Source of the DNA: Clostridium ragsdalei P11
GTDB taxonomy: Bacteria; Bacillota; Clostridia; Clostridiales; Clostridiaceae
Length of the DNA: 64,000 nt
NCBI RefSeq assembly: GCF_001675165.1
Contig: NZ_LROS01000004.1
Coordinates: forward strand, 46,935-110,934
Direction of reading: 5' to 3'
Within the stretch, counting starts at the first letter, position 1. Each line of letters begins with the position of its first letter. Shown here in pieces: positions 42,912-51,325 of this stretch. Both the position numbers and the translations under genes were made by a program. The notes beneath the pieces were generated by a model that worked only from the letters and a program-made list of their open reading frames with translations, did not search any database and was not told where the DNA came from.

Positions 42912-44642
42912 ATGCTAAAGCTATTTAAACACTTTAAAGTTAATAAAATACTTTTAGGTTCACTATTCGTAATAATTTTGCTTAAAACTGTAGGTACCTT
43001 ATATATCCCCACATTAACTGCAGATATAATAAATAATGGTGTAATAAAAGGTAACATTCATTATGTATTAAGAACTGGTGGAATAATGATAGGCACTGCT
43101 GTATTTACAGGCATACTTGCTATAATTTCTACATATTTTTCCTCAAATTTATCATCAACACTTTCCAGAGATATTAGAAGCAAAATATTTTCTCACGCAC
43201 AAGAACTGTCAATAAATGATTTTAAACATTTTTCCACCTCATCTTTAATTACAAGATGTACAAGTGATGTAAATCAAATTGAAAATACATTAACCATGTT
43301 TTTCGAAATGATTATTCCAGTTCCATTTATAACTCTGGTAGGAATGTTTTTAGCTTTTTCCAAAGATAAATATATGGCTCTTATAATCTCTATAGCAGGA
43401 ACAATTTTTATAATATTTATTATGCTTATAAGTAAAAAAGTAATAAATTTATCGAATAAAATCCAAGTTGGGTTAGATAAAATAAATTCTAGAGTAAGGC
43501 AATATATTTCAGGAATAAGAATTATACGTGCTTTTAATCGAGAAAAGCATGAAAAAGAATTAATAGATGCTGCATTTACAAATTATGCAGATATTAATGT
43601 AAAGCTTAATAAGACATTTGCTGTAGTTATGCCAACTATAATGGCTATAATGAATGTTTGTGCTGTTGCTGTCTTATGGTTTGGAACAATAAGAATAAGT
43701 AGAGGAACTATGCAGGTAGGAGACATTATGGCCGTTATTGAATATGCAATAATAATATTGGTCTACCTGGTAATGGCTGTTATTGTATTAATTAATATAC
43801 CACGTGCTAGTACCTGTTCAATGCGTATATTAGAAGTATTACAATACAAACCTGAAATAGTAGATAAAAAAGTAACTGAGGCCATTTCAAATAATAGAAA
43901 GACCTTAGAATTTAGAAATGTCACATTTTCCTATAAAGATGCCGAAAAGCCTGTTTTAAAAAATGTTAGCTTTGTATGTGAAAGTGGTAAAACTACTGCA
44001 ATCATAGGAGCCACTGCTTCAGGGAAAAGTACTATTGGGAAATTAATACCAAGATTACATGAAATACAAGATGGTAAAATCTTGATTAATAGTGTCAATA
44101 CAAAATATTTTTCTCAAAAAAATTTAAGAGATATGATAAGTTTTTCACCTCAAAAAGCATTCCTATTTAGTGGAACCATAGTTGACAATATACGGCACGG
44201 GAAAAAGGATGCAACTATAAATGAGATAAAAAGTGCTGCAAAAATGGCTCAGGCGGATAAATTTATTTCTGAGCTAAATCTAGGCTATGAATCCTTTGTA
44301 TCACAAGGTGGCAGTAATTTCTCAGGCGGGCAGAGGCAGAGATTATGCATAGCAAGGGCCTTAATTAAGGACAGTGATATATACATTTTTGATGACAGTT
44401 TTTCTGCCCTGGATTATAAAACAGATGCAAAGTTAAGAGAAGCCATAAAACCAAGATTAAAAGATTCAATTGTCATAACCATTGCCCAAAGAATAAGCAC
44501 AATTATGGAGGCAGATCAAATTTTAGTCCTAGAAGAAGGAAAAATAGCAGGAATAGGTACCCACACAGAACTTCTTAAAAATTGTCCCATATATTTAAAA
44601 ATAGCTGAATCACAATTAAGTGAGGAGGAGCTGGTATGCTAA
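42912..44642 (+). CDS. ABC exporter half-transporter with degenerate catalytic site
   Basis: A 576-residue fusion of six transmembrane helices (to about 300) and an ATPase domain. Walker A is GATASGKS, signature FSGGQRQRL. Walker B reads IYIFDDSFSALD, so the catalytic Glu is replaced by Asp, and the switch His is Gln (AQRIST). These changes mark the inactive-site partner of heterodimeric exporters such as BmrCD/LmrCD. Its end overlaps the partner gene by 7 bp. Probable multidrug or lipid export. Confidence 0.92.
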   Translation: MLKLFKHFKVNKILLGSLFVIILLKTVGTLYIPTLTADIINNGVIKGNIHYVLRTGGIMIGTAVFTGILAIISTYFSSNLSSTLSRDIRSKIFSHAQELSINDFKHFSTSSLITRCTSDVNQIENTLTMFFEMIIPVPFITLVGMFLAFSKDKYMALIISIAGTIFIIFIMLISKKVINLSNKIQVGLDKINSRVRQYISGIRIIRAFNREKHEKELIDAAFTNYADINVKLNKTFAVVMPTIMAIMNVCAVAVLWFGTIRISRGTMQVGDIMAVIEYAIIILVYLVMAVIVLINIPRASTCSMRILEVLQYKPEIVDKKVTEAISNNRKTLEFRNVTFSYKDAEKPVLKNVSFVCESGKTTAIIGATASGKSTIGKLIPRLHEIQDGKILINSVNTKYFSQKNLRDMISFSPQKAFLFSGTIVDNIRHGKKDATINEIKSAAKMAQADKFISELNLGYESFVSQGGSNFSGGQRQRLCIARALIKDSDIYIFDDSFSALDYKTDAKLREAIKPRLKDSIVITIAQRISTIMEADQILVLEEGKIAGIGTHTELLKNCPIYLKIAESQLSEEELVC

Positions 44643-46471
44643 ATGAAGAAAATTCAACAGATGCAATTTCTTTTGATACTGAAATGTCCGTAGAGAAAGC
44701 TAAAGACACAAGGAAAACTGTTATAAGATTAATAAAATTACTTCTAAATCAAAAGTGGAAAATAATTATTGTTATATTTTTTACTATTATAAGCTTAGCC
44801 TTTACAATGACTGCTCCATTAATTTTTAGCAAAGCTATCAATACTATTTATGACGGAATAAAGAATGTATCACATACTGGTTACTTCAATATAAATTTTA
44901 ATATCATAAAAAAGCTTTCACTGATACTGCTTATTATATATTTACTATCCTCATTTGCTAATTATATTGAGCAGAACATAATGGCTGCTGTATCTCAAAC
45001 ATTGGTATTATCTATAAGGAAAAATATAAGTACAAAACTTTCAAAAGTTCCTTTAAAATATTATGATACACACAAAAAAGGGGAAATTCTAAGCAGAATA
45101 TCAAATGACCTAGAAAAAGTATCTGAGACATTGCAGTCAGGTATGATGCAATTTATTACAGCAGTACTCACAATTATAGGAGCTGTATCCCTCATGCTCT
45201 CAATAAATTGGATACTAACTTTAATCGCCATTTTCACTATTATCATGGGAGGTATCGCCACCTCTATAATTGGGAAAAAGAGTATAAATTATTTTTCAAA
45301 CAGACAGGAATCCTTAGGTAAATTTAATGGACAAATAGAAGAATATTTTACCGGTCAGATGGTTGTAAAGACCTTTAATATGGAAGAGGAAATAATTAAT
45401 CGCGTTGAAATAACTAATAATAAATTGTATTCTGATGAAAAAAAAGCACAATTTATTACCTATGCTATAGATCCTTTAATCCGTCTGATGAATCAAATAG
45501 GATATGTGCTAATAGCATCTCTTGGTGCTGTATTTGTTATTCAAGGAAGGCTTTCAATAGGCCTAATACAAGCCTTCTTTCAATATGTAGATCAAGCATC
45601 AGAGCCGTTAACTGAAGCAGCTTATATTTTAAATTCAATGCAGGCAGCTATTGCCTCACTTGAGCGTGTATTTGAAATTTTAGATGAGGATGAGTCAGAA
45701 ACAGACCCTATAAACTATAAAACTATACTAAATCCAAAGGGCAATGTAACCTTTGAAAATGTACAGTTTGGATATGGACAAGAGCTTATAATTAAAGGAA
45801 TAAACCTAGAGGTAAAAGCAGGACAAAAAGTTGCTATAGTTGGACCAACAGGTGCAGGAAAAACTACTTTAATAAACCTGCTTATGAGATTTTATGAATT
45901 GAATGATGGGAAAATTAAAATTGACGGTATCGATATAACTGAACTTAAAAGAAGTGATTTGCGATCTTTATTTGGAATGGTCCTGCAGGATTCATGGCTA
46001 TTTGATGGAAGTGTTAAAGATAATATTGCATACAGCAGAGAAAGAGCTACAATTTCAGAAATCAAAGAAGCCGCAGAACTTGCCAGAGCTGATTATTTCA
46101 TAAGAACACTTCCTCATGGCTATGATACAGTTTTAAATGATGAAAACTCTTCAATATCACAAGGACAAAAGCAACTTTTATGTATTGCCCGTGCTATTTT
46201 AGCAAGTCCATATATTTTAATACTTGATGAAGCAACTTCAAGTGTAGATACATGTACAGAATTAGAAATACAAAATGCCATGGATAATCTGATGAAAGAA
46301 AGAACAAGCTTTATAATAGCACACAGATTATCTACAATAAAAAATGCAGATAAGATACTAGTCATGGACAAAGGAAATATTGTTGAACAAGGAAACCATA
46401 GCGAATTATTAGCTAAAAGTGGTTTGTATAGTGATATATATAACAGCCAATTTATACACCAAAATAAGTGA
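44636..46471 (+). CDS. ABC exporter half-transporter, catalytic partner
   Basis: A 611-residue partner with an N-terminal extension of about 35 residues, six membrane helices and an ATPase domain. Walker A GPTGAGKT, Walker B LILDEATSSVD with an intact Glu, and AHRLST with an intact switch His. The signature is SQGQKQ and not SGGQ, as expected for the subunit that completes the degenerate site. It thus complements the upstream subunit in a classic asymmetric dimer. Confidence 0.92.
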   Translation: MLNEENSTDAISFDTEMSVEKAKDTRKTVIRLIKLLLNQKWKIIIVIFFTIISLAFTMTAPLIFSKAINTIYDGIKNVSHTGYFNINFNIIKKLSLILLIIYLLSSFANYIEQNIMAAVSQTLVLSIRKNISTKLSKVPLKYYDTHKKGEILSRISNDLEKVSETLQSGMMQFITAVLTIIGAVSLMLSINWILTLIAIFTIIMGGIATSIIGKKSINYFSNRQESLGKFNGQIEEYFTGQMVVKTFNMEEEIINRVEITNNKLYSDEKKAQFITYAIDPLIRLMNQIGYVLIASLGAVFVIQGRLSIGLIQAFFQYVDQASEPLTEAAYILNSMQAAIASLERVFEILDEDESETDPINYKTILNPKGNVTFENVQFGYGQELIIKGINLEVKAGQKVAIVGPTGAGKTTLINLLMRFYELNDGKIKIDGIDITELKRSDLRSLFGMVLQDSWLFDGSVKDNIAYSRERATISEIKEAAELARADYFIRTLPHGYDTVLNDENSSISQGQKQLLCIARAILASPYILILDEATSSVDTCTELEIQNAMDNLMKERTSFIIAHRLSTIKNADKILVMDKGNIVEQGNHSELLAKSGLYSDIYNSQFIHQNK

Positions 46472-46544
46472 AGCTACTGAGAGTAAGTTAAAAACTTACC
46501 TAAAATTCACAACAATAACATTGGCTTATGGTAAAGCTAGTCAA

Positions 46545-46575
46545 GCAGGATTGATTATTTCTAAAACAATCCTGC
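46545..46575. terminator. Hairpin between convergent exporter and DUF4003 genes
   Basis: GCAGGATTG pairs exactly with CAATCCTGC across a 13-nt loop. There is no clear T-run after it, so termination is only suggested by its place between convergent genes. Confidence 0.4.
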
Positions 46576-46603
46576 CTAACAAAAAATCCCTGTTTGAATT
46601 TAT

Positions 46604-47605
46604 CTATGATGAACTCGATGAAGAAGCTGACGCAGCAGCTGCAGCGGCAACACATCCTGCAATTGCTGCCTGTTCTTGAGCAATAATAATAGCATTAATA
46701 CTATTTGCTAAAGCTACTTTAATTACTCCCCTTTTCATACCATCTACATAGAAGTCACAAACTAAATTAGCTGAAAGAATTGTTTTAGTATATTTATCTA
46801 AACTCCACATTCCATATCCAGGCTTCTTATGAATAAAATCATTGACTTCTTTTATTTCTCTAACTATTTGATCTTCATCATCTGCAATAAGAGTTAACAC
46901 TCCTAGTGTTGCCAGGCCATTGTATCTAAGACTGCATTTTTCACTTTTAAGCTTATTATAAAGTCTATTTGCCTTCTTGCATTTTTCATAAACAGATTCT
47001 TCTCCAAGTGACAAAATATGAGATAATATCTGAAGATCATTTCCCTTCCAAAATCCTTCTTTATTTAATTCTTTATAGCACTCTTCTACTTTTCCCATAG
47101 TTTGTCTTACATCTAAATCCGAAGCAGCAAGTACTGCAGCAAAAACATAATCATCAGTAGAAGTTAGCCAAAAATGATTTTCTTTCATATTTTTATAGAA
47201 CTCTTTCATTCTCTCGATTTTAGAATTCCAATACTCTCTAGTAACATCTTTTGCAAAAGTATAAGTAGCCAGCGGCAGATATGCGCTTTTTTTAAAACCT
47301 TCCCCCTTCATTTTTTCATGAATTTCAAGCATTTTTTGAAAAAATCCTTTATAATCTTCCTCAAAGCATAGAAGGGTAGCCATAATAAGCTCATTATTTC
47401 CTCTATAATCAGATGTCCATCCTGTTTCCTGCTTTATATACTTTTTTATTTCTTCAATTTTATCTATATTTACCTTTTCACCTCTTGTTGCATGCATCAT
47501 TGCACAAAAGTGCTTTAACAAGCTTGTATCCCATTTAAAATTACTTTTAAGTTCACTATAGTTTTCTACCATTAGTTCTACCTTTTCTTTCAATCTTATA
47601 TCCAC
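46604..47605 (-). CDS. DUF4003 family protein
   Basis: A 333-residue, mostly helical cytosolic protein with sequence matching DUF4003 as I remember it (NYSELKSNFKWDTSLLKHFC, TGWTSDYRGNNELIMATLLC, YEKCKKANRLYNKLKSEKC). Function unknown. The C-terminus is low-complexity: an alanine run interrupted by G and C, then alternating A/S and six serines to the stop. ATG start with GGAGGG upstream. Confidence 0.8.
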   Translation of the reverse strand: MDIRLKEKVELMVENYSELKSNFKWDTSLLKHFCAMMHATRGEKVNIDKIEEIKKYIKQETGWTSDYRGNNELIMATLLCFEEDYKGFFQKMLEIHEKMKGEGFKKSAYLPLATYTFAKDVTREYWNSKIERMKEFYKNMKENHFWLTSTDDYVFAAVLAASDLDVRQTMGKVEECYKELNKEGFWKGNDLQILSHILSLGEESVYEKCKKANRLYNKLKSEKCSLRYNGLATLGVLTLIADDEDQIVREIKEVNDFIHKKPGYGMWSLDKYTKTILSANLVCDFYVDGMKRGVIKVALANSINAIIIAQEQAAIAGCVAAAAAASASSSSSS

Positions 47606-47698
47606 TATAATTCCCTCCCTATTTAACTTAATATCATTATTACTTAAAATATTTATTTTGTATATACATATTAAAATAAAATATTCAAAAAATAATAA

Positions 47699-47718
47699 AG
47701 TAAATCTTAAGATTTACT
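47699..47718. promoter_or_regulatory. 20-bp perfect palindrome between DUF4003 and the small-protein cluster
   Basis: AGTAAATCTT-AAGATTTACT is a perfect inverted repeat in the divergent gap, 94 bp from the DUF4003 start and 96 bp from the first small gene. It could be an operator for either direction. Confidence 0.35.
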
Positions 47719-47813
47719 AAATATATTAGGAAAGTAAACTTATACTATTTAAAACCAAGCATAAAAACTAGTTTTGGGGAAAACCTACATTGTATTAGAA
47801 AGGAGAGACAATT

Positions 47814-47951
47814 GTGCAAAATAAAATGCGTAAGACTACTAATAATAAAAAAGAAGACAATAGATTTAAAAAGAAAAATATAAACCATGACCCTCAGGAT
47901 GAAAGTTCAAGAATAAAGTTTGGTTCTCCACCAGAAAAACATTTAGATTAA
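47814..47951 (+). CDS. Small hydrophilic protein (45 residues)
   Basis: GTG start at 47814 with AAAGGAGA upstream, or ATG at 47826. The product is strongly charged (MRKTTNNKKEDNRFKKK, then DPQDESSRIKFGSPPEKHLD). No family recognised. The good ribosome site and its place before two more small genes on the same strand support it as a real gene. Confidence 0.55.
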   Translation: MQNKMRKTTNNKKEDNRFKKKNINHDPQDESSRIKFGSPPEKHLD

Positions 47952-48013
47952 TTTTTGAAAATTAACATTCTATATATAAAGTTATTAATAAAACAAATTA
48001 GGAGGCTTAAGCG

Positions 48014-48172
48014 ATGAAATCACATCAAAATAAAGGTCATCATGAAAAAGCCATGGAAAAAGCTAAAGATTTACTTCATAAAGGTACAGGTATGGGAGAG
48101 ATAAAAGAAGTTACTGGTCTCAATGAACATGATGTAACTAAAGCTAGAATGAAAATGGAAGGCAAAATGTAG
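48014..48172 (+). CDS. Small helix-turn-helix-like protein 1 (52 residues)
   Basis: ATG 48014 preceded by GGAGGC. The product begins MKSHQNKGHHEKAMEKAKDL and continues with LHKGTGMGEIKEVTGLNEHD and VTKARMKMEGKM. The GEIKEVTGLNEHDVTKAR stretch looks like a resolvase- or MerR-style helix-turn-helix. It is similar to the next gene product (KA-xx-L-x-GK/GT...EIK-x-TGL...), so the two are probable paralogues. Confidence 0.65.
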   Translation: MKSHQNKGHHEKAMEKAKDLLHKGTGMGEIKEVTGLNEHDVTKARMKMEGKM

Positions 48173-48187
48173 AAAGGGGTTCTATGC

Positions 48188-48334
48188 ATGAGTGATGATA
48201 GCTTAGATGAAAAAAAGAAAAAAGCTAGAGAAATGCTTATTTCTGGTAAAACCGATAAAGAAATCAAAGACGAAACTGGACTAAGACCTAAAGAAATAAG
48301 CAGAATACAACAGGGAATTACAAATCATTTTTAA
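48188..48334 (+). CDS. Small helix-turn-helix-like protein 2 (48 residues)
   Basis: ATG 48188 preceded by AAAGGGG; 15 bp after the previous stop. The product reads MSDDSLDEKKKKAREMLISG, then KTDKEIKDETGLRPKEISRI and QQGITNHF. It keeps the spacing KAREML-x-GK-xx-EIK-x-ETGL-xx-xEI seen in its neighbour. Function unknown; a DNA-binding role is possible. A terminator follows directly. Confidence 0.65.
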   Translation: MSDDSLDEKKKKAREMLISGKTDKEIKDETGLRPKEISRIQQGITNHF

Positions 48335-48337
48335 TAT

Positions 48338-48373
48338 GAAAGGACTAACAGTTTTTTAACTGATAGTCCTTTC
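48338..48373. terminator. Bidirectional terminator
   Basis: GAAAGGACTA-CAGTT and AACTG-TAGTCCTTTC pair as a 15-bp stem with one mismatch around a T4 loop. It overlaps the stop of the convergent histidine phosphatase gene and serves both sides. Confidence 0.75.
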
Positions 48374-49090
48374 ACACACACTTAATTGATTTTTAATAGC
48401 TTTACCTTTTTCACTATAACTAGTGTCATTTACAGATTCTACTTTAAAATTTCCATTTTCATATGTAATCTTGGATATACTTGAATTATCCATATCTCTC
48501 ACATTAAAATTCTTGTCCAAATAATCAATAATCAATCTAATTATTCCCCCGTGAGCTACTACAAGTATATTTCCACTCTCACCATCAGAATTTTCCATGC
48601 ATATCCCTGTTAGTGTTTTCATAACTCTTTTTATTACTGTATCATAACACTCCGCTTCCTTTGTATCATCCAAAGTTGCACATGAATTGCAGTATTCTCT
48701 TTGAAAATCATACTTTTCTTCTGCTTCCTTAAAAGAACTTACATTAAGATAGCTAAGTATATCGTTAAACATTATACTCTCAAGCTCTCCTTCGTATTTT
48801 CCAAAATACATTTCTCTTAGTCCTTCAAGTTCTTTTAACTGTAAATTTTCACTTGCCTTATTTTCCTTTATAACAATTTTTGCAGTTTTCACTGCCCTAC
48901 CCAAATCACTGCTGTAGGCTGCTTTAAATTTAACATTGCTAAGTCCAAGCCCTGTATTTACAGCTACCTCAATTCCTACCTTGGTAAGAACTCCATCGCA
49001 CCATCCCTGAGTTCTATTAGCTTTGTTTAAAATGGTTTGTCCATGTCTCATTAAATATAAAGTAATTTTACTTTTATTATTACTGCTCAT
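48356..49090 (-). CDS. Histidine phosphatase family protein (phosphoglycerate mutase-like)
   Basis: A 244-residue enzyme. The catalytic motif is LYLMRHGQTILNKANRTQGW, with the second histidine in ILVVAHGGIIRLI and the E of EGLREMYFGKYEG. These fit broad-specificity phosphatases of the branch 1 family and not the housekeeping mutase. ATG 49090 is preceded by GGAGGAAAAA; the longer frame from 49129 includes that site and is not used. Substrate unknown. Confidence 0.9.
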   Translation of the reverse strand: MSSNNKSKITLYLMRHGQTILNKANRTQGWCDGVLTKVGIEVAVNTGLGLSNVKFKAAYSSDLGRAVKTAKIVIKENKASENLQLKELEGLREMYFGKYEGELESIMFNDILSYLNVSSFKEAEEKYDFQREYCNSCATLDDTKEAECYDTVIKRVMKTLTGICMENSDGESGNILVVAHGGIIRLIIDYLDKNFNVRDMDNSSISKITYENGNFKVESVNDTSYSEKGKAIKNQLSVCERTIS

Positions 49091-49168
49091 TTTTTCCTCC
49101 ATAATTATATCTGCACAATATCTGCACAATATATGCCATATTATGATTATTATAACTTATCTTTTAAA

Positions 49169-50110
49169 TCATTTCATTATCAAAACTTTCAAATTGCGTG
49201 GAAGTAATTTATAGTCTTCTATAAAACTAATTGATTCTAGCTTTTTGTAGGTTGTTTCTGGCAATTCCTCTAATGGAGTTTTAGCAAGTATTTTTCTTGT
49301 CTCCCAATCATTAAATTCGGTAATATCCTTTATGCTAGTTATACATTTTTTATTTACAGGACATATAATTTGACATCTCATACAACCTATTAAGCAATTG
49401 TGCCACTCTGGTCTTAAGCTTTTTTTGAAATCTCCGCTATCTTCATTTTGAAGTGTAATACATTTATTAGCATGTACTATAAATCTATCCTCTGCTATTG
49501 CCCCTGTAGGACAATTTTTTAAACACAGATCACAATTTTTACATGCTTTCATAACGGTATACTCCCCCCATGAGTCATTTTTCCAGGGCATATCTGATAC
49601 ATATACTCCAAGCCAATAAAAGCTGCTTTCACCATTTATATAACAAATATTATTTCTTCCATATGTACCTAATCTACTTTTTACTGCTAAAGGTTTGCAT
49701 GGAATATTAACCTTAATTGCCTTAAAATTTTCATAGGAAAGTATCTTCTCAACAATTTCAGTTATCTCAAATATTTTCTTATGTTTTTTCTCAAATTCAC
49801 TGCTTGAATTTAATAAATACATTGGCGGCATAATTACAGCATACTTTTTTAAGCCTAAAGTAAAATATACTCTTGCTACTGGCTGTGGAACCGCTATAAT
49901 AATAATTGATTTTGGTTTTAAAAAATCATCTGATACCTTATAATCAAATTTATTTAAATACTTTCCAATATTAACATTTATATCTTCATAAGTTTGTTTC
50001 ATATTTTCTATTTCTAATCTTATTTCTTCCATATGTTTAAAGGATATAACTTGTGCCTTAAAACCATATTCTTCAACCTTCTTTATGAAATTATTTGCAT
50101 AGTTTTTCAT
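49169..50110 (-). CDS. QueG-like double-cluster iron-sulfur protein
   Basis: A 313-residue protein related to epoxyqueuosine reductase. Two 4Fe-4S motifs are present: CKNCDLCLKNCPTGAI and CLIGCMRCQIICP. The N-terminal two-thirds (PKSIIIIAVPQP, KSRLGTYGRNNICYINGESS) correspond to the cobalamin-binding region of QueG. The rest of the queuosine pathway is not in the window. Clostridia often carry QueG paralogues of unknown role, so the tRNA-modifying function is not assured. Confidence 0.8.
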   Translation of the reverse strand: MKNYANNFIKKVEEYGFKAQVISFKHMEEIRLEIENMKQTYEDINVNIGKYLNKFDYKVSDDFLKPKSIIIIAVPQPVARVYFTLGLKKYAVIMPPMYLLNSSSEFEKKHKKIFEITEIVEKILSYENFKAIKVNIPCKPLAVKSRLGTYGRNNICYINGESSFYWLGVYVSDMPWKNDSWGEYTVMKACKNCDLCLKNCPTGAIAEDRFIVHANKCITLQNEDSGDFKKSLRPEWHNCLIGCMRCQIICPVNKKCITSIKDITEFNDWETRKILAKTPLEELPETTYKKLESISFIEDYKLLPRNLKVLIMK

Positions 50111-50239
50111 TTGCCTGCACCCCTCTTCTTAATATGTATAGTGTAACTATCAATTTTACATAATACAGTTACATTGGTATAATTGGATAATAACATCAAT
50201 CTAAGTAACGGTCAATATAATTAATGGAGGTTACATAAA

Positions 50240-50782
50240 ATGGAGTTCTTATGTATGGATTTTATCAATAGTCAATGGTACAAAACTCATAAAATTTTTA
50301 AGGATCCCCTAAAGGATAAAAATTGGTTAAAAGATTTTTGTGTAAAATGGAATTTAACAGATACTCATATACCTGATAAAGAAATGATTAATAAATTATT
50401 AGAACTTAGGGATTTTTTAAGTTATGTTACAAATAAACTATGTACAAAAAAAACATTAGATTTAAAAGACATAAATAAAATAAATGATTATCTTAAAGCT
50501 TCTTTATTTTATAAGATATTAGAAAAAAGTGAAGATAGATTCTGTATAAAAACTGTTCCAGTTAAATCCTGTTCAGATTTTATCATATTTGAAATCATTT
50601 CTTCTTTTGCTCAAATGATTTCAAAATACGATATAGACAGAATTAAACTTTGTGAAAATCCTGAATGTAGATGGGTTTTTTATGACGAAAGTAAAAGTCA
50701 TACACGAAAATGGTGTGACAATACCTGCGCAACTCTTATAAAAGTTCGCAGATTTAGAAAAAATAGAAAACAGAAAAAATGA
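50240..50782 (+). CDS. CGNR zinc-finger (ABATE-type) putative regulator
   Basis: A 180-residue protein. The C-terminal zinc motif is CENPECRWVFYDESKSHTRKWC (C-x4-C...WC-x3-C) followed by a basic tail RFRKNRKQKK. The N-terminal helical domain (FINSQWYKTHKI start) is ABATE-like. Such proteins are stress-linked transcription regulators. GGAGG lies before ATG 50240; a second ATG at 50255 (MDFINSQ) is possible. Confidence 0.85.
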   Translation: MEFLCMDFINSQWYKTHKIFKDPLKDKNWLKDFCVKWNLTDTHIPDKEMINKLLELRDFLSYVTNKLCTKKTLDLKDINKINDYLKASLFYKILEKSEDRFCIKTVPVKSCSDFIIFEIISSFAQMISKYDIDRIKLCENPECRWVFYDESKSHTRKWCDNTCATLIKVRRFRKNRKQKK

Positions 50783-50818
50783 CATGATCAAAACTCAATT
50801 TGATCATGCCATTTTTTT
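50781..50818 (+). terminator. Intrinsic terminator after the CGNR gene
   Basis: CATGATCAAA pairs with TTTGATCATG, then CC and A followed by seven T residues. It starts at the stop codon. Confidence 0.85.
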
Positions 50819-50820
50819 GT

Positions 50821-50922
50821 TTATATAAATGCAACATCCAATTTATCACGATCTACTAACCTTTTATACTTGTATTTAGGATATCCAACCATAAGTGCAC
50901 CTGTTATTACTTTGTCTTTTAG
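50821..50922 (-). pseudogene. C-terminal remnant of a nitroreductase
   Basis: On the minus strand a frame ending at TAA 50823-50821 reads LKDKVITGALMVGYPKYKYK followed by RLVDRDKLDVAFI, the typical end of a nitroreductase. It overlaps the tail of the truncated flavodoxin-like gene in another frame. The rest of the nitroreductase is missing. Confidence 0.65.
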
Positions 50923-51259
50923 TATACTCTATCAACGGAAAAAATAACCTTTCTATAAATGATCTTGTTTCACCCGTAACATTACCCAAATATATAGGTG
51001 AACCTAAAACCACTGCATCTGCTGTATCCAGCTTTTTCAGTACAGGAGAAAGATCATCTACCCTGGCACATTTACCGTAACTTTTACCTCCTTTTAATTT
51101 ACATGCAAAACAGCTAGCACAACCTTTAAAGTTTAAATCATACAGATGAATAATTTCTGTTTCAGCCCCTTGAGAAGCGGCTCCTTCAAGAACCTTATTT
51201 AATAAAGTTGCTGTATTATGATTTTTTCTAGGACCTCCATTAATAGCTATTACTCTCAT
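50876..51259 (-). pseudogene. Truncated NADPH-dependent FMN reductase (flavodoxin family)
   Basis: The frame begins MRVIAINGGPRKNHNTATLL and continues through FKGCASCFACKLKGGKSYGKC and VVLGSPIYLGNVTGETRSFI, all normal for this family of iron-sulfur flavoprotein-like reductases, which are usually near 190-220 residues. After PLIEYTK the sequence changes abruptly to RQSNNRCTYGWIS and stops at 127 residues. The switch coincides with the nitroreductase tail in another frame, so a deletion has joined the two genes. The product lacks the last strand and helix and is probably not functional. Confidence 0.7.
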
Positions 51260-51325
51260 ATCACAATCCTCCTTGTATAATAAGTTTACATAATTTTCAA
51301 TTCAATAAAATTTCATATTTAATAT

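Noticed and set aside
46545..46575. Strong terminator call for the hairpin after the ABC exporter
   Set aside because: There is no T-run on the exporter strand, so only a weak call was kept.
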